Positions 43,225 to 51,251 of a stretch of DNA of 64,000 nucleotides are shown piece after piece. Source of the stretch: an uncultured Clostridia bacterium (lineage in GTDB: Bacteria > Bacillota > Clostridia > Christensenellales > Borkfalkiaceae); assembly GCA_934254815.1 (NCBI GenBank), contig CAKQME010000014.1, forward strand, positions 1-64,000. The letters run 5' to 3'. Every line of letters starts with the position of its first letter. Positions within the stretch are counted from its first letter, which is position 1. Below the pieces are notes generated by a model. It was given only the letters and a program-made list of their open reading frames with translations. It was not told the origin of the DNA and did no database searches. The position numbers were made by a program, and so were the translations under genes.

Positions 43225-43917
43225 ATGCAATATTCAAACGAAGTAAAGAATATGGTCTGCATTGCCAAAGGACCTAAACACGGTCCCGCTCCCATTCCCG
43301 AAGAGGGCAAGTGGATAGAGGCAAAACAGATCACCGACATCAGCGGCTTCACTCACGGCGTCGGTTGGTGCGCTCCGCAGCAGGGCGCGTGCAAACTTTC
43401 GCTCAACGTTAAAGGCGGCGTTATCGAAGAAGCTCTTATCGAGACTATCGGTTGTTCGGGTATGACTCACTCCGCGGCTATGGCTTCGGAAATTCTCCCC
43501 GGTAAAACCATTCTCGAAGCTTTAAATACCGACCTTGTCTGCGACGCTATCAACACCGCTATGAGAGAACTGTTTTTGCAGATAGTTTACGGTCGTACTC
43601 AGTCGGCTTATTCCGACGACGGTCTTGTAGTAGGCGCGGGGCTTGAAGATCTCGGCAAAGGTTTGCGTTCTCAGGTCGGCACTATGTACGGCACTAAGGA
43701 AAAAGGCACGAGATATCTCGAAATGGCTGAAGGTTACGTTACGCGTATGGCTCTCGACGAAGATATGCAGGTTATCGGCTACGAATTTGTTTCGCTCGGC
43801 AAGATGACAGACTTTATAAAGAAAGGTTTATCCCCCAACGAGGCTTACGAAAAAGCAAAGGGTCATTACGGCAGATTCGAAAATGCTTATAAGTATATCG
43901 ACCCGCGTAAGGAATAA
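43225..43917 (+). CDS. NifU/IscU-like iron-sulfur scaffold protein paired with GGGtGRT
   Basis: 230 residues from the ATG at 43225 (GGAGG upstream). The middle resembles an IscU/NifU N-terminal domain: QGACKLSLNVKGGVIEEALI, then ETIGCSGMTHSAAMASEILP and GKTILEAL. Cysteines near residues 12, 50, 56 and 81 could bind a cluster. Codon use is strongly biased to preferred codons, suggesting high expression. It is 12 bp upstream of the GGGtGRT gene and cotranscribed. The target protein of this scaffold is unknown. Confidence 0.8.
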   Translation: MQYSNEVKNMVCIAKGPKHGPAPIPEEGKWIEAKQITDISGFTHGVGWCAPQQGACKLSLNVKGGVIEEALIETIGCSGMTHSAAMASEILPGKTILEALNTDLVCDAINTAMRELFLQIVYGRTQSAYSDDGLVVGAGLEDLGKGLRSQVGTMYGTKEKGTRYLEMAEGYVTRMALDEDMQVIGYEFVSLGKMTDFIKKGLSPNEAYEKAKGHYGRFENAYKYIDPRKE

Positions 43918-43929
43918 GGAGGTAGCGAG

Positions 43930-44931
43930 ATGGCTTTATTTGAAGGATATGAAAGAAGAATAGATAAAATCAACGCCACGCTCAAAGAATACGGAATCAA
44001 CTCCGTTGAAGAGTGCAAGGAAATCTGCCTTGCCAAGGGCGTAGATTGCGACGATATCGTAAGAAGCACTCAGCCTATCTGCTTTGAAAATGCGGTTTGG
44101 GCTTATACCGTAGGCGCGGCTATCGCTATCAAGAGCGGAGCTAAAAAGGCTGCCGAAGCGGCTGAAAAAATCGGCGTGGGCTTGCAGTCGTTCTGTATTC
44201 CCGGCTCCGTTGCGGACAACCGTAAAGTAGGTCTCGGACACGGCAATCTCGGTGCGATGCTCCTTTCCGACGATACCGATTGTTTCTGCTTCCTTGCCGG
44301 TCACGAATCTTTCGCGGCTGCCGAGGGCGCAATCAAAATCGCGCTTAACGCAAATACGGTAAGAACTAAACCCTTGAGAGTTATTCTTAACGGTCTTGGT
44401 AAAGACGCGGCTATGATTATTTCGAGAATCAACGGCTTCACTTATGTCGAAACTACGTTCGACCCCTATACCGAGCAGGTTAAAGTCGTATATGAAAAAG
44501 CGTATTCCGACGGACCGCGCGCTAAAGTTAAATGCTACGGCGCGGATAACGTTCCTGAGGGCGTTGCCATAATGAAACTCGAAAACGTTTCCGTTTCCAT
44601 AACGGGTAACTCCACCAACCCGACGAGATTCCAGCACCCCGTTGCAGGCACCTATAAAAAGTGGTGCGTCGAAAACGGTAAGAAGTATTTCTCCGTTGCT
44701 TCCGGCGGCGGTACGGGCAGAACGCTCCACCCCGACAATATGGCTGCGGGTCCGTCTTCTTACGGTATGACTGATACTATGGGTAGAATGCACTCCGACG
44801 CGCAATTTGCGGGTTCGTCATCGGTTCCGGCTCACGTTGAAATGATGGGTCTTATCGGAATGGGTAACAACCCGATGGTCGGCGCAACCGTAGCCGTTGC
44901 CGTTGCGGTTGAAAAAGCCATGAACAAGTAA
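43930..44931 (+). CDS. GGGtGRT-motif protein
   Basis: 333 residues. The name-giving motif VASGGGTGRTLHPDNMAAGP is near residue 258, and later GSSSVPAHVEMMGLIGMGNN. This family is of unknown function and is usually encoded with a NifU-like scaffold, as here. AGGAGG lies before the ATG. Several cysteines (near 33, 40, 50 and 89) could take part in cluster binding. Codon use is highly biased, suggesting an abundant protein. A strong terminator follows. Confidence 0.88.
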   Translation: MALFEGYERRIDKINATLKEYGINSVEECKEICLAKGVDCDDIVRSTQPICFENAVWAYTVGAAIAIKSGAKKAAEAAEKIGVGLQSFCIPGSVADNRKVGLGHGNLGAMLLSDDTDCFCFLAGHESFAAAEGAIKIALNANTVRTKPLRVILNGLGKDAAMIISRINGFTYVETTFDPYTEQVKVVYEKAYSDGPRAKVKCYGADNVPEGVAIMKLENVSVSITGNSTNPTRFQHPVAGTYKKWCVENGKKYFSVASGGGTGRTLHPDNMAAGPSSYGMTDTMGRMHSDAQFAGSSSVPAHVEMMGLIGMGNNPMVGATVAVAVAVEKAMNK

Positions 44932-44959
44932 TTCAAATTTTTAATAAACAGGTAATATT

Positions 44960-45008
44960 AACCCCGAAGCCCCGCTGTTGCAATACGCAACAGCGGGGCT
45001 TCGGGGTT
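44960..45008. terminator. Strong bidirectional terminator after GGGtGRT
   Basis: A 22-bp perfect stem begins AACCCCGAAGCCCCGCTG (44960-44981) and closes at 44987-45008 over AATAC. The convergent XRE gene at 45015 can use it as well. Confidence 0.92.
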
Positions 45009-45014
45009 TGTTGT

Positions 45015-45293
45015 TCAGTTTTGTTTTATATCGTTTATAATATCCTGAATATGCGAAATTTGCGTTGTGGTAAGTCCGTTGACTTGTAAAAGCGCGTTGT
45101 TTTCGCGACATAATAAATAATCCGTGCTTACGCTGAAGTAATCGGCTAATTTGCAAAGCATTTCTACAGACGGTAAAATATTGTTATTTTCCCAATTGCT
45201 TACGCATTGTTTCGTTACATTTAAAGCGTTGGCAAGGTCGACCTGAGTTATATGTTTAGCTTGTCTTAATTCTTTTATTCTATCGCAAAGCAT
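45015..45293 (-). CDS. XRE-family transcriptional regulator
   Basis: 92 residues. The HTH reads RQAKHITQVDLANALNVTKQ followed by CVSNWENNNILP, then a short C-terminal helix. It is divergent from a second XRE gene (45480). Between them lie AT-rich repeats that could be operators, so the two may regulate each other. No neighbouring target gene is obvious. Confidence 0.9.
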   Translation of the reverse strand: MLCDRIKELRQAKHITQVDLANALNVTKQCVSNWENNNILPSVEMLCKLADYFSVSTDYLLCRENNALLQVNGLTTTQISHIQDIINDIKQN

Positions 45294-45345
45294 ATCGTTT
45301 ACCTATATTATGTACATTTTCACAATACTATTATAATAAAATTGC

Positions 45346-45374
45346 TTGACAATATATAAATACTTCGGTATACT
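45346..45374 (+). promoter_or_regulatory. Promoter of the XRE gene at 45480, with candidate operators
   Basis: TTGACA (45346-45351), 17-bp spacer, TATACT (45369-45374). Downstream, palindromes TCCCACAATAATGGGA (45425-45440) and TTTTCC-N9-GGAAAA (45452-45472) lie before the ATG; either may be a repressor site. The untranslated leader is about 100 nt and no strong ribosome binding site is seen. Confidence 0.6.
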
Positions 45375-45479
45375 GATATTTAACCTAAGTATACATTTTA
45401 AATTGGAAAATAAAGCTTTATACTTCCCACAATAATGGGAGATTAAGACAATTTTCCATTATTATGGGAAAATATATGT

Positions 45480-45686
45480 ATGAATGACACTTTTGGGGAA
45501 AGATTAAAAACTTTAAGACTAGAAAAGGGTATAGGTCAGGTAGCGCTTGCAAAGGAATTAGATGTCGGTAAATCCGTCATAAGTTTATGGGAGCAGAATA
45601 AGTGCGAACCTACGCTTAGTAAACTTGTAGCGATTGCCGAGTATTTCGGCGTCACTATTGACTATCTTGCAGGTTTAGAAACATAA
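45480..45686 (+). CDS. XRE-family transcriptional regulator, small
   Basis: 68 residues, essentially only the HTH (LRLEKGIGQVALAKELDVGK, SVISLWEQNKCEP) and a short tail ending YFGVTIDYLAGLET. AT-rich codon use differs from housekeeping neighbours. It is divergent from the XRE gene at 45015. Its stop is followed within eight bases by repeat block E. Confidence 0.85.
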   Translation: MNDTFGERLKTLRLEKGIGQVALAKELDVGKSVISLWEQNKCEPTLSKLVAIAEYFGVTIDYLAGLET

Positions 45687-45693
45687 TAATAAA

Positions 45694-45967
45694 GAATATC
45701 CCACTGTACAAGTAATCCGACCTTATTCGATGGGATTCTTCGGCAGCCTATTCGGCGCTTAAACGCCGGAGCGTTTAAACAAATAGTTTTGCCTTTATTG
45801 TTTCGCAATAAAGGCAGCGCCTTATGAATATCTTCGTTCGCAAACCCTTGCAAGCAAGTTTGCTCTCTCGATATTGACAGAATGACAAAAATATATAAGG
45901 TCGGACAAATACTTGCTAGCAGCCTCAGGCTGCCAACGTCACGTTGCCGTCACGTTGCTCAGGCTGC
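45694..45967. repeat. Composite palindromic repeat block E with nested element
   Basis: A truncated left arm (GAATATCCCACTG at 45694) and a right arm are interrupted by the 128-bp nested element (45750-45877), followed by CAGAATGACA. Then come GGTCGGACAAAT, GCAGCCTCAGGCTGC (45919-45933) and CAACGTCACGTTG (45934-45946). It fills the gap between convergent XRE and ABC genes; the ABC gene's final codons are read from its edge. Confidence 0.87.
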
Positions 45968-47809
45968 TTATGTTGCTTGAGATAATGATTTTAATTCGTA
46001 AAACTTGCCTTTTTTTGCAACCAGTTCGGCGTATGTTCCCGTTTCAACGCAAACGCCGTCGTCCATTACGACTATTCTGTCCGCGTCACGGATAGTGGAA
46101 AGCCTGTGCGCTACTATAAACGTCGTTCTTCCTACAACCGACGACGATATAGCTTTCTGAACATGAAATTCCGATATGTTGTCGAGCGCAGAAGTCGCTT
46201 CGTCTAAAATAAGTATGCGCGGGTCGCGAATTAAGGCTCGCGCTATCGTTATGCGCTGTTTTTGTCCGCCCGAAAGCTTCCCGCCGTTTTCTCCGATTTC
46301 CGTGTCTAAACCGTTGGGCAGGTCTTTCAAAAATTCGTTTATGTTAGCCATTTCTACGGCTCTCTGAAGTTGCTCTTCGGTGTAGCGCTTCATTCCGTAA
46401 GTTATGTTTTCGCGGATAGTGCCGGCAAAAAGTATGCTGTTTTGCGGTACGACCGAGATGTGATGACGGTACTCCGAAAGGTCGATATCTTCGATTGATT
46501 TTCCGTCTATGTAAAGTTTGCCCGCAGTCGGTTTCAAAAACCCTATTATCATATTCATAATGGTGGATTTTCCAGAACCCGAAGCTCCGACTACCGCTAT
46601 ACATTCGCCCGCTTTTACGTCAAGCGAAAAATCTTTTATAACGAGTTGCTCATTGTCGGGGTAGTGGTACGAAACGTTGTCGAATTTTACTTCTCCTTTA
46701 ATGTCTCCGACTTGCTTTTTGCCGATATTGTACTCTACGTCTTTTATGTTCATTATTTCGGAAATAGACCTTAAAGCTTCCGCGCCGCTGCCTACTTGCG
46801 GGGCAACGTTGACTAAAGCCGAAATGCCGCCCGACAGCGAAGCGAACATCGATTGATAAAGAACCACGTCGCCTACGGTAATAATGTCTTTCAACGCGAG
46901 AAATGCGCAAAAGATAAGGCATAGAGCGTTTAACAGGTTACTTATAACCCAACTCCACGCGCCGAAACAGGCGGTTACTCTGTCTACTCCGCGCCCCGAA
47001 CTTTCAACTTGCCGTATGGTTTTTTCAACCGAGTTTATCTCGGTTTCTTCCAATCCGTGAGATTTCGTCACGGGACCCATTACGAGCATTGTGGTAAGTT
47101 TCGCGCTCATGTTTTCGGTTTTGATACGCAAATCTTTATATTTTGCGCCTATCTTTTTGCGGAACGCCGTTGTAAGCAGAACGTTGAACGGAATTACGCA
47201 TAAGAAGAATAGCGAAACGATTCCGTTTTTGTAAATTGCGATTCCTGCAAAGATAAGCGTGCTGATAATGTTCGGCAATACGCTTTGAAGCAGACAGTTA
47301 AGGTATTGGTCGACCGCTTCAATATCTTTCAGAAATTTCGACTGAACTTTTCCTGTCTGCATATCGTTGCGGTAGGTAATGGAAAGACTTTGGAGCTTTC
47401 TCACGACCGAGCTTTTTATTCCCGCGCTTGTGCGGCGAAGAATTTTACTCGAAACCATTGCGCGGAGCGTTGTGCTGGGTACGTTCTGTATAAGAAAAAC
47501 GGCTATAATCAGCGCGTCTATCGCGATGCGTTGCCAGACTTCTGCCGTCACCGCTCCTGCGGCGGTTGCGTTAGTAACCGTATTTATTATATCTGCGGTG
47601 ACGATAGGTATAACGTAGACGGGCGACGTCTGAAAGACGAAGAGCAGGGCGGTTAAAAGAATTGCGCCCGCGTTCATCTTCATAAGCTTGAACAGAAATC
47701 CGCGTTTCGTCTTTTTAGGCGAACCGTCGTCGGTAAATAAATGGTCGTAGGCGGGAATAACGTTGTCGCTTCGTTTAAGTTTTGCGAATCTGCTTTTTTC
47801 CGTACTCAT
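45968..47809 (-). CDS. ABC transporter, fused membrane and ATPase domains
   Basis: 613 residues. The N-terminal six-helix exporter domain begins near residue 45 (FKLMKMNAGAILLTALLFVFQT). A C-terminal ATPase follows with Walker A GASGSGKST near 405, signature LSGGQKQRITIARAL near 505, and Walker B ILILDEATSALD. It acts as a homo- or heterodimeric exporter; the partner gene is not adjacent. The last residues, SQAT, with their TAA stop lie at the edge of repeat block E. AGGAG lies before the ATG. Confidence 0.92.
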   Translation of the reverse strand: MSTEKSRFAKLKRSDNVIPAYDHLFTDDGSPKKTKRGFLFKLMKMNAGAILLTALLFVFQTSPVYVIPIVTADIINTVTNATAAGAVTAEVWQRIAIDALIIAVFLIQNVPSTTLRAMVSSKILRRTSAGIKSSVVRKLQSLSITYRNDMQTGKVQSKFLKDIEAVDQYLNCLLQSVLPNIISTLIFAGIAIYKNGIVSLFFLCVIPFNVLLTTAFRKKIGAKYKDLRIKTENMSAKLTTMLVMGPVTKSHGLEETEINSVEKTIRQVESSGRGVDRVTACFGAWSWVISNLLNALCLIFCAFLALKDIITVGDVVLYQSMFASLSGGISALVNVAPQVGSGAEALRSISEIMNIKDVEYNIGKKQVGDIKGEVKFDNVSYHYPDNEQLVIKDFSLDVKAGECIAVVGASGSGKSTIMNMIIGFLKPTAGKLYIDGKSIEDIDLSEYRHHISVVPQNSILFAGTIRENITYGMKRYTEEQLQRAVEMANINEFLKDLPNGLDTEIGENGGKLSGGQKQRITIARALIRDPRILILDEATSALDNISEFHVQKAISSSVVGRTTFIVAHRLSTIRDADRIVVMDDGVCVETGTYAELVAKKGKFYELKSLSQAT

Positions 47810-47825
47810 AAATTCTCCTTAATAA

Positions 47826-47863
47826 ACAAAAAAGGATAAACCGCGTAGGCTTATCCTTTTTGT
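47826..47863 (-). terminator. Terminator of the XRE gene at 47916
   Basis: ACAAAAAAGGATAA (47826-47839) can pair with TTATCCTTTTTGT (47851-47863). On the minus strand it ends in a T-rich tract. Confidence 0.7.
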
Positions 47864-47915
47864 AAATGTATTGTAGCATATCGATTATGCGTTGTCAAGC
47901 GTGAGAATAAAAATT

Positions 47916-48125
47916 TTAAAAATCTTTTTTCAAGCCCAGAATTTCGTCGGCGGAAAGATCCAGTTCGCGGCAAAGTATGGCGAACGTATCAAGCCTCGGT
48001 AACTTTTTGGTAGTTTTATATTGCGTTATCATTTCTGGCGAAACGCCAACTCTTTTCGCTATTTCTATGGTACTCAGACCGCTGTTTTTTATTTCCGCGC
48101 TTAATCTTTCTTTTATATTATCCAT
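47916..48125 (-). CDS. XRE-family transcriptional regulator, small
   Basis: 69 residues. The HTH is IKNSGLSTIEIAKRVGVSPE, MITQYKTTKKLPRL, with a short C-terminal tail. GGGGAA lies before the ATG. Upstream are two TAACGGTTAG operator-like sites, one inside a promoter facing away from it, so it probably represses that promoter and itself. Confidence 0.88.
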   Translation of the reverse strand: MDNIKERLSAEIKNSGLSTIEIAKRVGVSPEMITQYKTTKKLPRLDTFAILCRELDLSADEILGLKKDF

Positions 48126-48171
48126 TTCCCCGTTCCTGTCAATATATAGTTTAATTGTATCTATTTTATAA

Positions 48172-48219
48172 CTAACGGTTAGTTTTTGCTTGACAACTAA
48201 CCAACGGTTAGTGTATAAT
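48172..48219 (+). promoter_or_regulatory. Plus-strand promoter carrying two operator-like palindromes
   Basis: TTGACA (48190-48195), 18-bp spacer, TATAAT (48214-48219). CTAACGGTTAG at 48172-48182 is a near palindrome, and CTAACC-A-ACGGTTAG spans 48197-48211 between the -35 and -10 boxes. This fits a repressor blocking the promoter. Downstream there is no gene, only repeat block F. Confidence 0.7.
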
Positions 48220-48237
48220 TCCCGCGAGGCGGGTTAT

Positions 48238-48723
48238 AGATTTCATAAAAACAATCGTACAGCGCAAACCCTTGCAAGCAAGTTTGCTCTCTCGACATTG
48301 ACAGAATGACATATTTAATATATATATATTCTGTCATATTGAGCGCAAGCGAAATATCCCACTGTAACAAGTAGTCTGCACTTTTTCGGTGGGATTCTTC
48401 ACTACGTAATTCGGCGCTTAAACGCCAAAAGCGTTTAAACAATAGTTTTGCCTTTATTGTTTCGCAATAAAGGCAGCGCCTTATGAATATCTTCGTTCGC
48501 AAACCCTTGCAAGCAAGTTTGCTCTCTCGATATTGACAGAATGACATATTTTAATTTTGTCATATTGAGCGTTAGCGAAATATCCCATTGTATTAAGTAG
48601 TCCGCGCTTTTTCGGTGGGATTCTTCGGTTCACTCAGAATGACAAAAATATAAGGGCGGATAGATACTTGGATGAAACGTCACGTTTCCAGCCTCAGGCT
48701 GCCAACGTCACGTTGCCGTCACG
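48238..48723. repeat. Composite palindromic repeat block F, largest copy
   Basis: It starts with an incomplete end of the nested element (48262-48310). A full left arm (48332) follows, with a right arm interrupted by the 128-bp nested element (48409-48536). A complete arm pair (48558-48644) and the GATGAAACGTCACGTTTC variant (48674-48688) come next. Then CAGCCTCAGGCTGCC and CAACGTCACGTTG (48703-48715). The right end overlaps the 3' end of radA. It holds no believable gene. Confidence 0.87.
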
Positions 48724-50108
48724 TTTCCAGCCGCAGGCTGTTTGGCATCGAATAATAATTTAATGGCTTGATAAACGTGCTTTATCGGCACTAATTCTAC
48801 TTTGCCCTCAAACTTTTTCATTCCCTCCATACTTCTGGCGGGTAAATAAATCTTTTTCGCGCCGAGCCTTACGCATTCCGCAACGCGCTTTTCGGCTTGC
48901 ATAACTCCGCGTACTTCGCCCGTCAACCCTATCTCTCCGAATGCGCATACTTCTTTAGGTATGGGCTGATTTTTAATGCAACTTGCCAACGCAAGCGCAA
49001 CGGCAAGATCGGCAGACGGCTCGTTCAACTTAATTCCGCCCATAACGTTGACGTAGACGTCGAGTGAGTAAAAGGGCAGATACGCCCGCTTTTCAAGCAC
49101 CGCAAGCAATAATAACAGCCTGTTTATCTCTATTCCGATAGGCATTCTGCGCGGTAAACCGAAAGCCGTTTTAGATAAAAGCGTCTGAATTTCGACGGGC
49201 ATACAACGATTGCCCGATATCGACGGCGTAACAATGCTTCCCGCTTCTTCTCCGCGATCGTCGGAAACGAATATTCCCTCGTAATCCTTAACTCCGCGTA
49301 TTCCGTCTTCGCGCATTTCGAATACGCCGACCTCCTGCGCGGACCCGAAACGGTTTTTAACGGCTCGCAATAACTTGTAATTGTCCTGCGGCTGTCCCTC
49401 GAAGTATAAAACGGTGTCCATAATATGTTCAAGTATTTTTGGACCCGCAATCGCGCCGTCTTTGGTGACGTGACCTATTATAAATACCGTGGTTTTGCCC
49501 GATTTAGCAAAACGCATCAACCGCGACGCGCATTCTTTTATTTGCCCGACGCTCCCCGCGGAAGAACTCATTTCTTCGAGATATATCGCCTGTATCGAGT
49601 CGACTACGAGAAATTCGTAACCGTCGGCGCAGTCGAGAATATTATCGAGCGACGTTTCGTTTATCACGTCTAATTCGGAGTAATTTACGTTCAGCCTTTC
49701 GCAACGCATTCTTACCTGCGCGCGGCTCTCTTCTGCGGAAGCATATAAAACCTTGTGTTTCTGCGACAGGGAACACGCGACCTGCGTCATAAGCGTAGAC
49801 TTGCCTATACCGGGGTCTCCGCCGAGCAGAACGAGCGACGACGGAACTATGCCTCCGCCTAAAACGGTGTCGAGTTCGTCTATTCCCGATTTTATTCTCA
49901 CCGTGTTTTCTCTCGCCACTTCGCTGAGCTTTACGGGGCGTTCGTAGACCCTGTTTACCGCCTTATTGACGGTTTTTTTGTCTTGAATTTCCGTTAATTC
50001 TTCGGTTATCGAACCGAACGTTCCGCAGGATGGGCATCTGCCGAGCCAGCCCGGAGTTACCGCTCCGCATTCGGAACATACGAATCTGCTTGTAGTTTTA
50101 CTTTTCAT
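48708..50108 (-). CDS. radA: DNA repair protein RadA
   Basis: 466 residues. A four-Cys zinc finger (CSECG, CPSCG) is at the N-terminus. The RecA-like ATPase has Walker A GGDPGIGKST near residue 95, and KNRFGS near 252 is the RadA motif. The C-terminal Lon-protease-like domain includes SADLAVALALASC and a GEIGLTGEVRGV motif. RadA helps branch migration in recombination. It overlaps ispDF by four bases (ATGA). The final residues QPAAGNVTAT and the TGA are read from repeat block F. Confidence 0.96.
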   Translation of the reverse strand: MKSKTTSRFVCSECGAVTPGWLGRCPSCGTFGSITEELTEIQDKKTVNKAVNRVYERPVKLSEVARENTVRIKSGIDELDTVLGGGIVPSSLVLLGGDPGIGKSTLMTQVACSLSQKHKVLYASAEESRAQVRMRCERLNVNYSELDVINETSLDNILDCADGYEFLVVDSIQAIYLEEMSSSAGSVGQIKECASRLMRFAKSGKTTVFIIGHVTKDGAIAGPKILEHIMDTVLYFEGQPQDNYKLLRAVKNRFGSAQEVGVFEMREDGIRGVKDYEGIFVSDDRGEEAGSIVTPSISGNRCMPVEIQTLLSKTAFGLPRRMPIGIEINRLLLLLAVLEKRAYLPFYSLDVYVNVMGGIKLNEPSADLAVALALASCIKNQPIPKEVCAFGEIGLTGEVRGVMQAEKRVAECVRLGAKKIYLPARSMEGMKKFEGKVELVPIKHVYQAIKLLFDAKQPAAGNVTAT

Positions 50109-51241
50109 TTCAGTCTTTTATTTCTTGTGAGACAATACGCCTGAACGGCAATTCCCTCTTCTCTGCCTACGACGCCTATTCCCTCAAGCGTCGTGCAACT
50201 TATGCCTACTTCTTTTTCGTTTATGCCCGAAAGACGAGCTATATTTTTTGCGATAGTTGCCGTATAGGACGATAATCTTGGCTTTTCAGCCATTATAACC
50301 GCGCTTATGTTGACGACTTCGAAACCGTTTTCGCGGAGTTTTTTTATCACTTCGGCGTATAGAATTTCGCTCGATATTCCCTCATATTCGGGGGCGGTAT
50401 CGGGGAAGAGTTTGCCTATGTCTCCCAAAGACGCCGAGGACAGTAACGCGTCCATAATCGCGTGTAGCAGAACGTCGGCGTCGCTGTGACCTAGTAAGCC
50501 TTTGGCGTGCGGTATTTCTATTCCGCCCAGAAAGAGTTTTCTTCCCTCCGTAAGTCTGTGCAGGTCGAAACCCGTGCCGGCGCGTAAATTGCCCGACGGC
50601 GAAAAATCTTCGGCGTAAGTAAGTTTTTTGTTGTCGGTATCGCCGTCTACAAGATGGCATCTGCCTATGTATTTTGCGAATAACCCCGATTCGTCGGTAA
50701 ATTTAACCGAACCGTCGTCAAGCGAAAACGCCTTTAAAATCAAGTCCTTTTTAAACGCCTGAGGAGTCTGAACGTTGTAAAGATTTTCGCGCCCCGCCGA
50801 AACGATCAGTTTTTCTTTGCCGTCGTAAGATATCTGCGCGATAGTGTCGGTTGCGGGTACGCACGCCACGCCAGAACCGTATTTTACGGCGGAAGTTATG
50901 CAATCGGAGATAACGCGCGCGGATACGAACGGGCGCGCTCCGTCGTGAGTGACGACAACGTCGCCCGACGCGGCTTTAACCCCCGCCAGAATCGATTCCG
51001 AACGTGTTTTCCCGCCGCGGACGAATATCGCTTCCGCTCCTATTCTCTCGGCTAAATCGGAAAACGTTCTCTCGTCCTGTTCGGCGCATACGACGATTAT
51101 CTCGTCGATAAGCGGGTGGGTGACGAACGTGTATAACGTCTTTGCGAATACGGGTATTCCGTCTACGGGTTTTAACAGTTTGTTGTAACCGAAATTTGCT
51201 CTGTCGCCGCTTCCCGCGCAGGCTAAAATTGCCGATACCAT
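50105..51241 (-). CDS. ispDF: Bifunctional IspD-IspF enzyme of the MEP pathway
   Basis: 378 residues. The first 220 are IspD (2-C-methyl-D-erythritol 4-phosphate cytidylyltransferase): SAILACAGSGDR, VVVTHDGARPFVS and NVQTPQAFKKD. The rest are IspF (2,4-cyclodiphosphate synthase): AGTGFDLHRL, GGIEIPHAKGLLGHSDADVLLHA and the zinc-binding His residues. Such fusions catalyse two non-consecutive MEP steps. It overlaps radA by four bases and follows an SGNH hydrolase gene with ten bp between. Confidence 0.95.
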   Translation of the reverse strand: MVSAILACAGSGDRANFGYNKLLKPVDGIPVFAKTLYTFVTHPLIDEIIVVCAEQDERTFSDLAERIGAEAIFVRGGKTRSESILAGVKAASGDVVVTHDGARPFVSARVISDCITSAVKYGSGVACVPATDTIAQISYDGKEKLIVSAGRENLYNVQTPQAFKKDLILKAFSLDDGSVKFTDESGLFAKYIGRCHLVDGDTDNKKLTYAEDFSPSGNLRAGTGFDLHRLTEGRKLFLGGIEIPHAKGLLGHSDADVLLHAIMDALLSSASLGDIGKLFPDTAPEYEGISSEILYAEVIKKLRENGFEVVNISAVIMAEKPRLSSYTATIAKNIARLSGINEKEVGISCTTLEGIGVVGREEGIAVQAYCLTRNKRLK

Positions 51242-51251
51242 GGTTTTCTCC

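Noticed and set aside
48197..48547. A 116-codon open frame on the minus strand through repeat block F
   Set aside because: It is made entirely of repeat arms and the nested element. Its composition is repeat-derived and it has no ribosome binding site.
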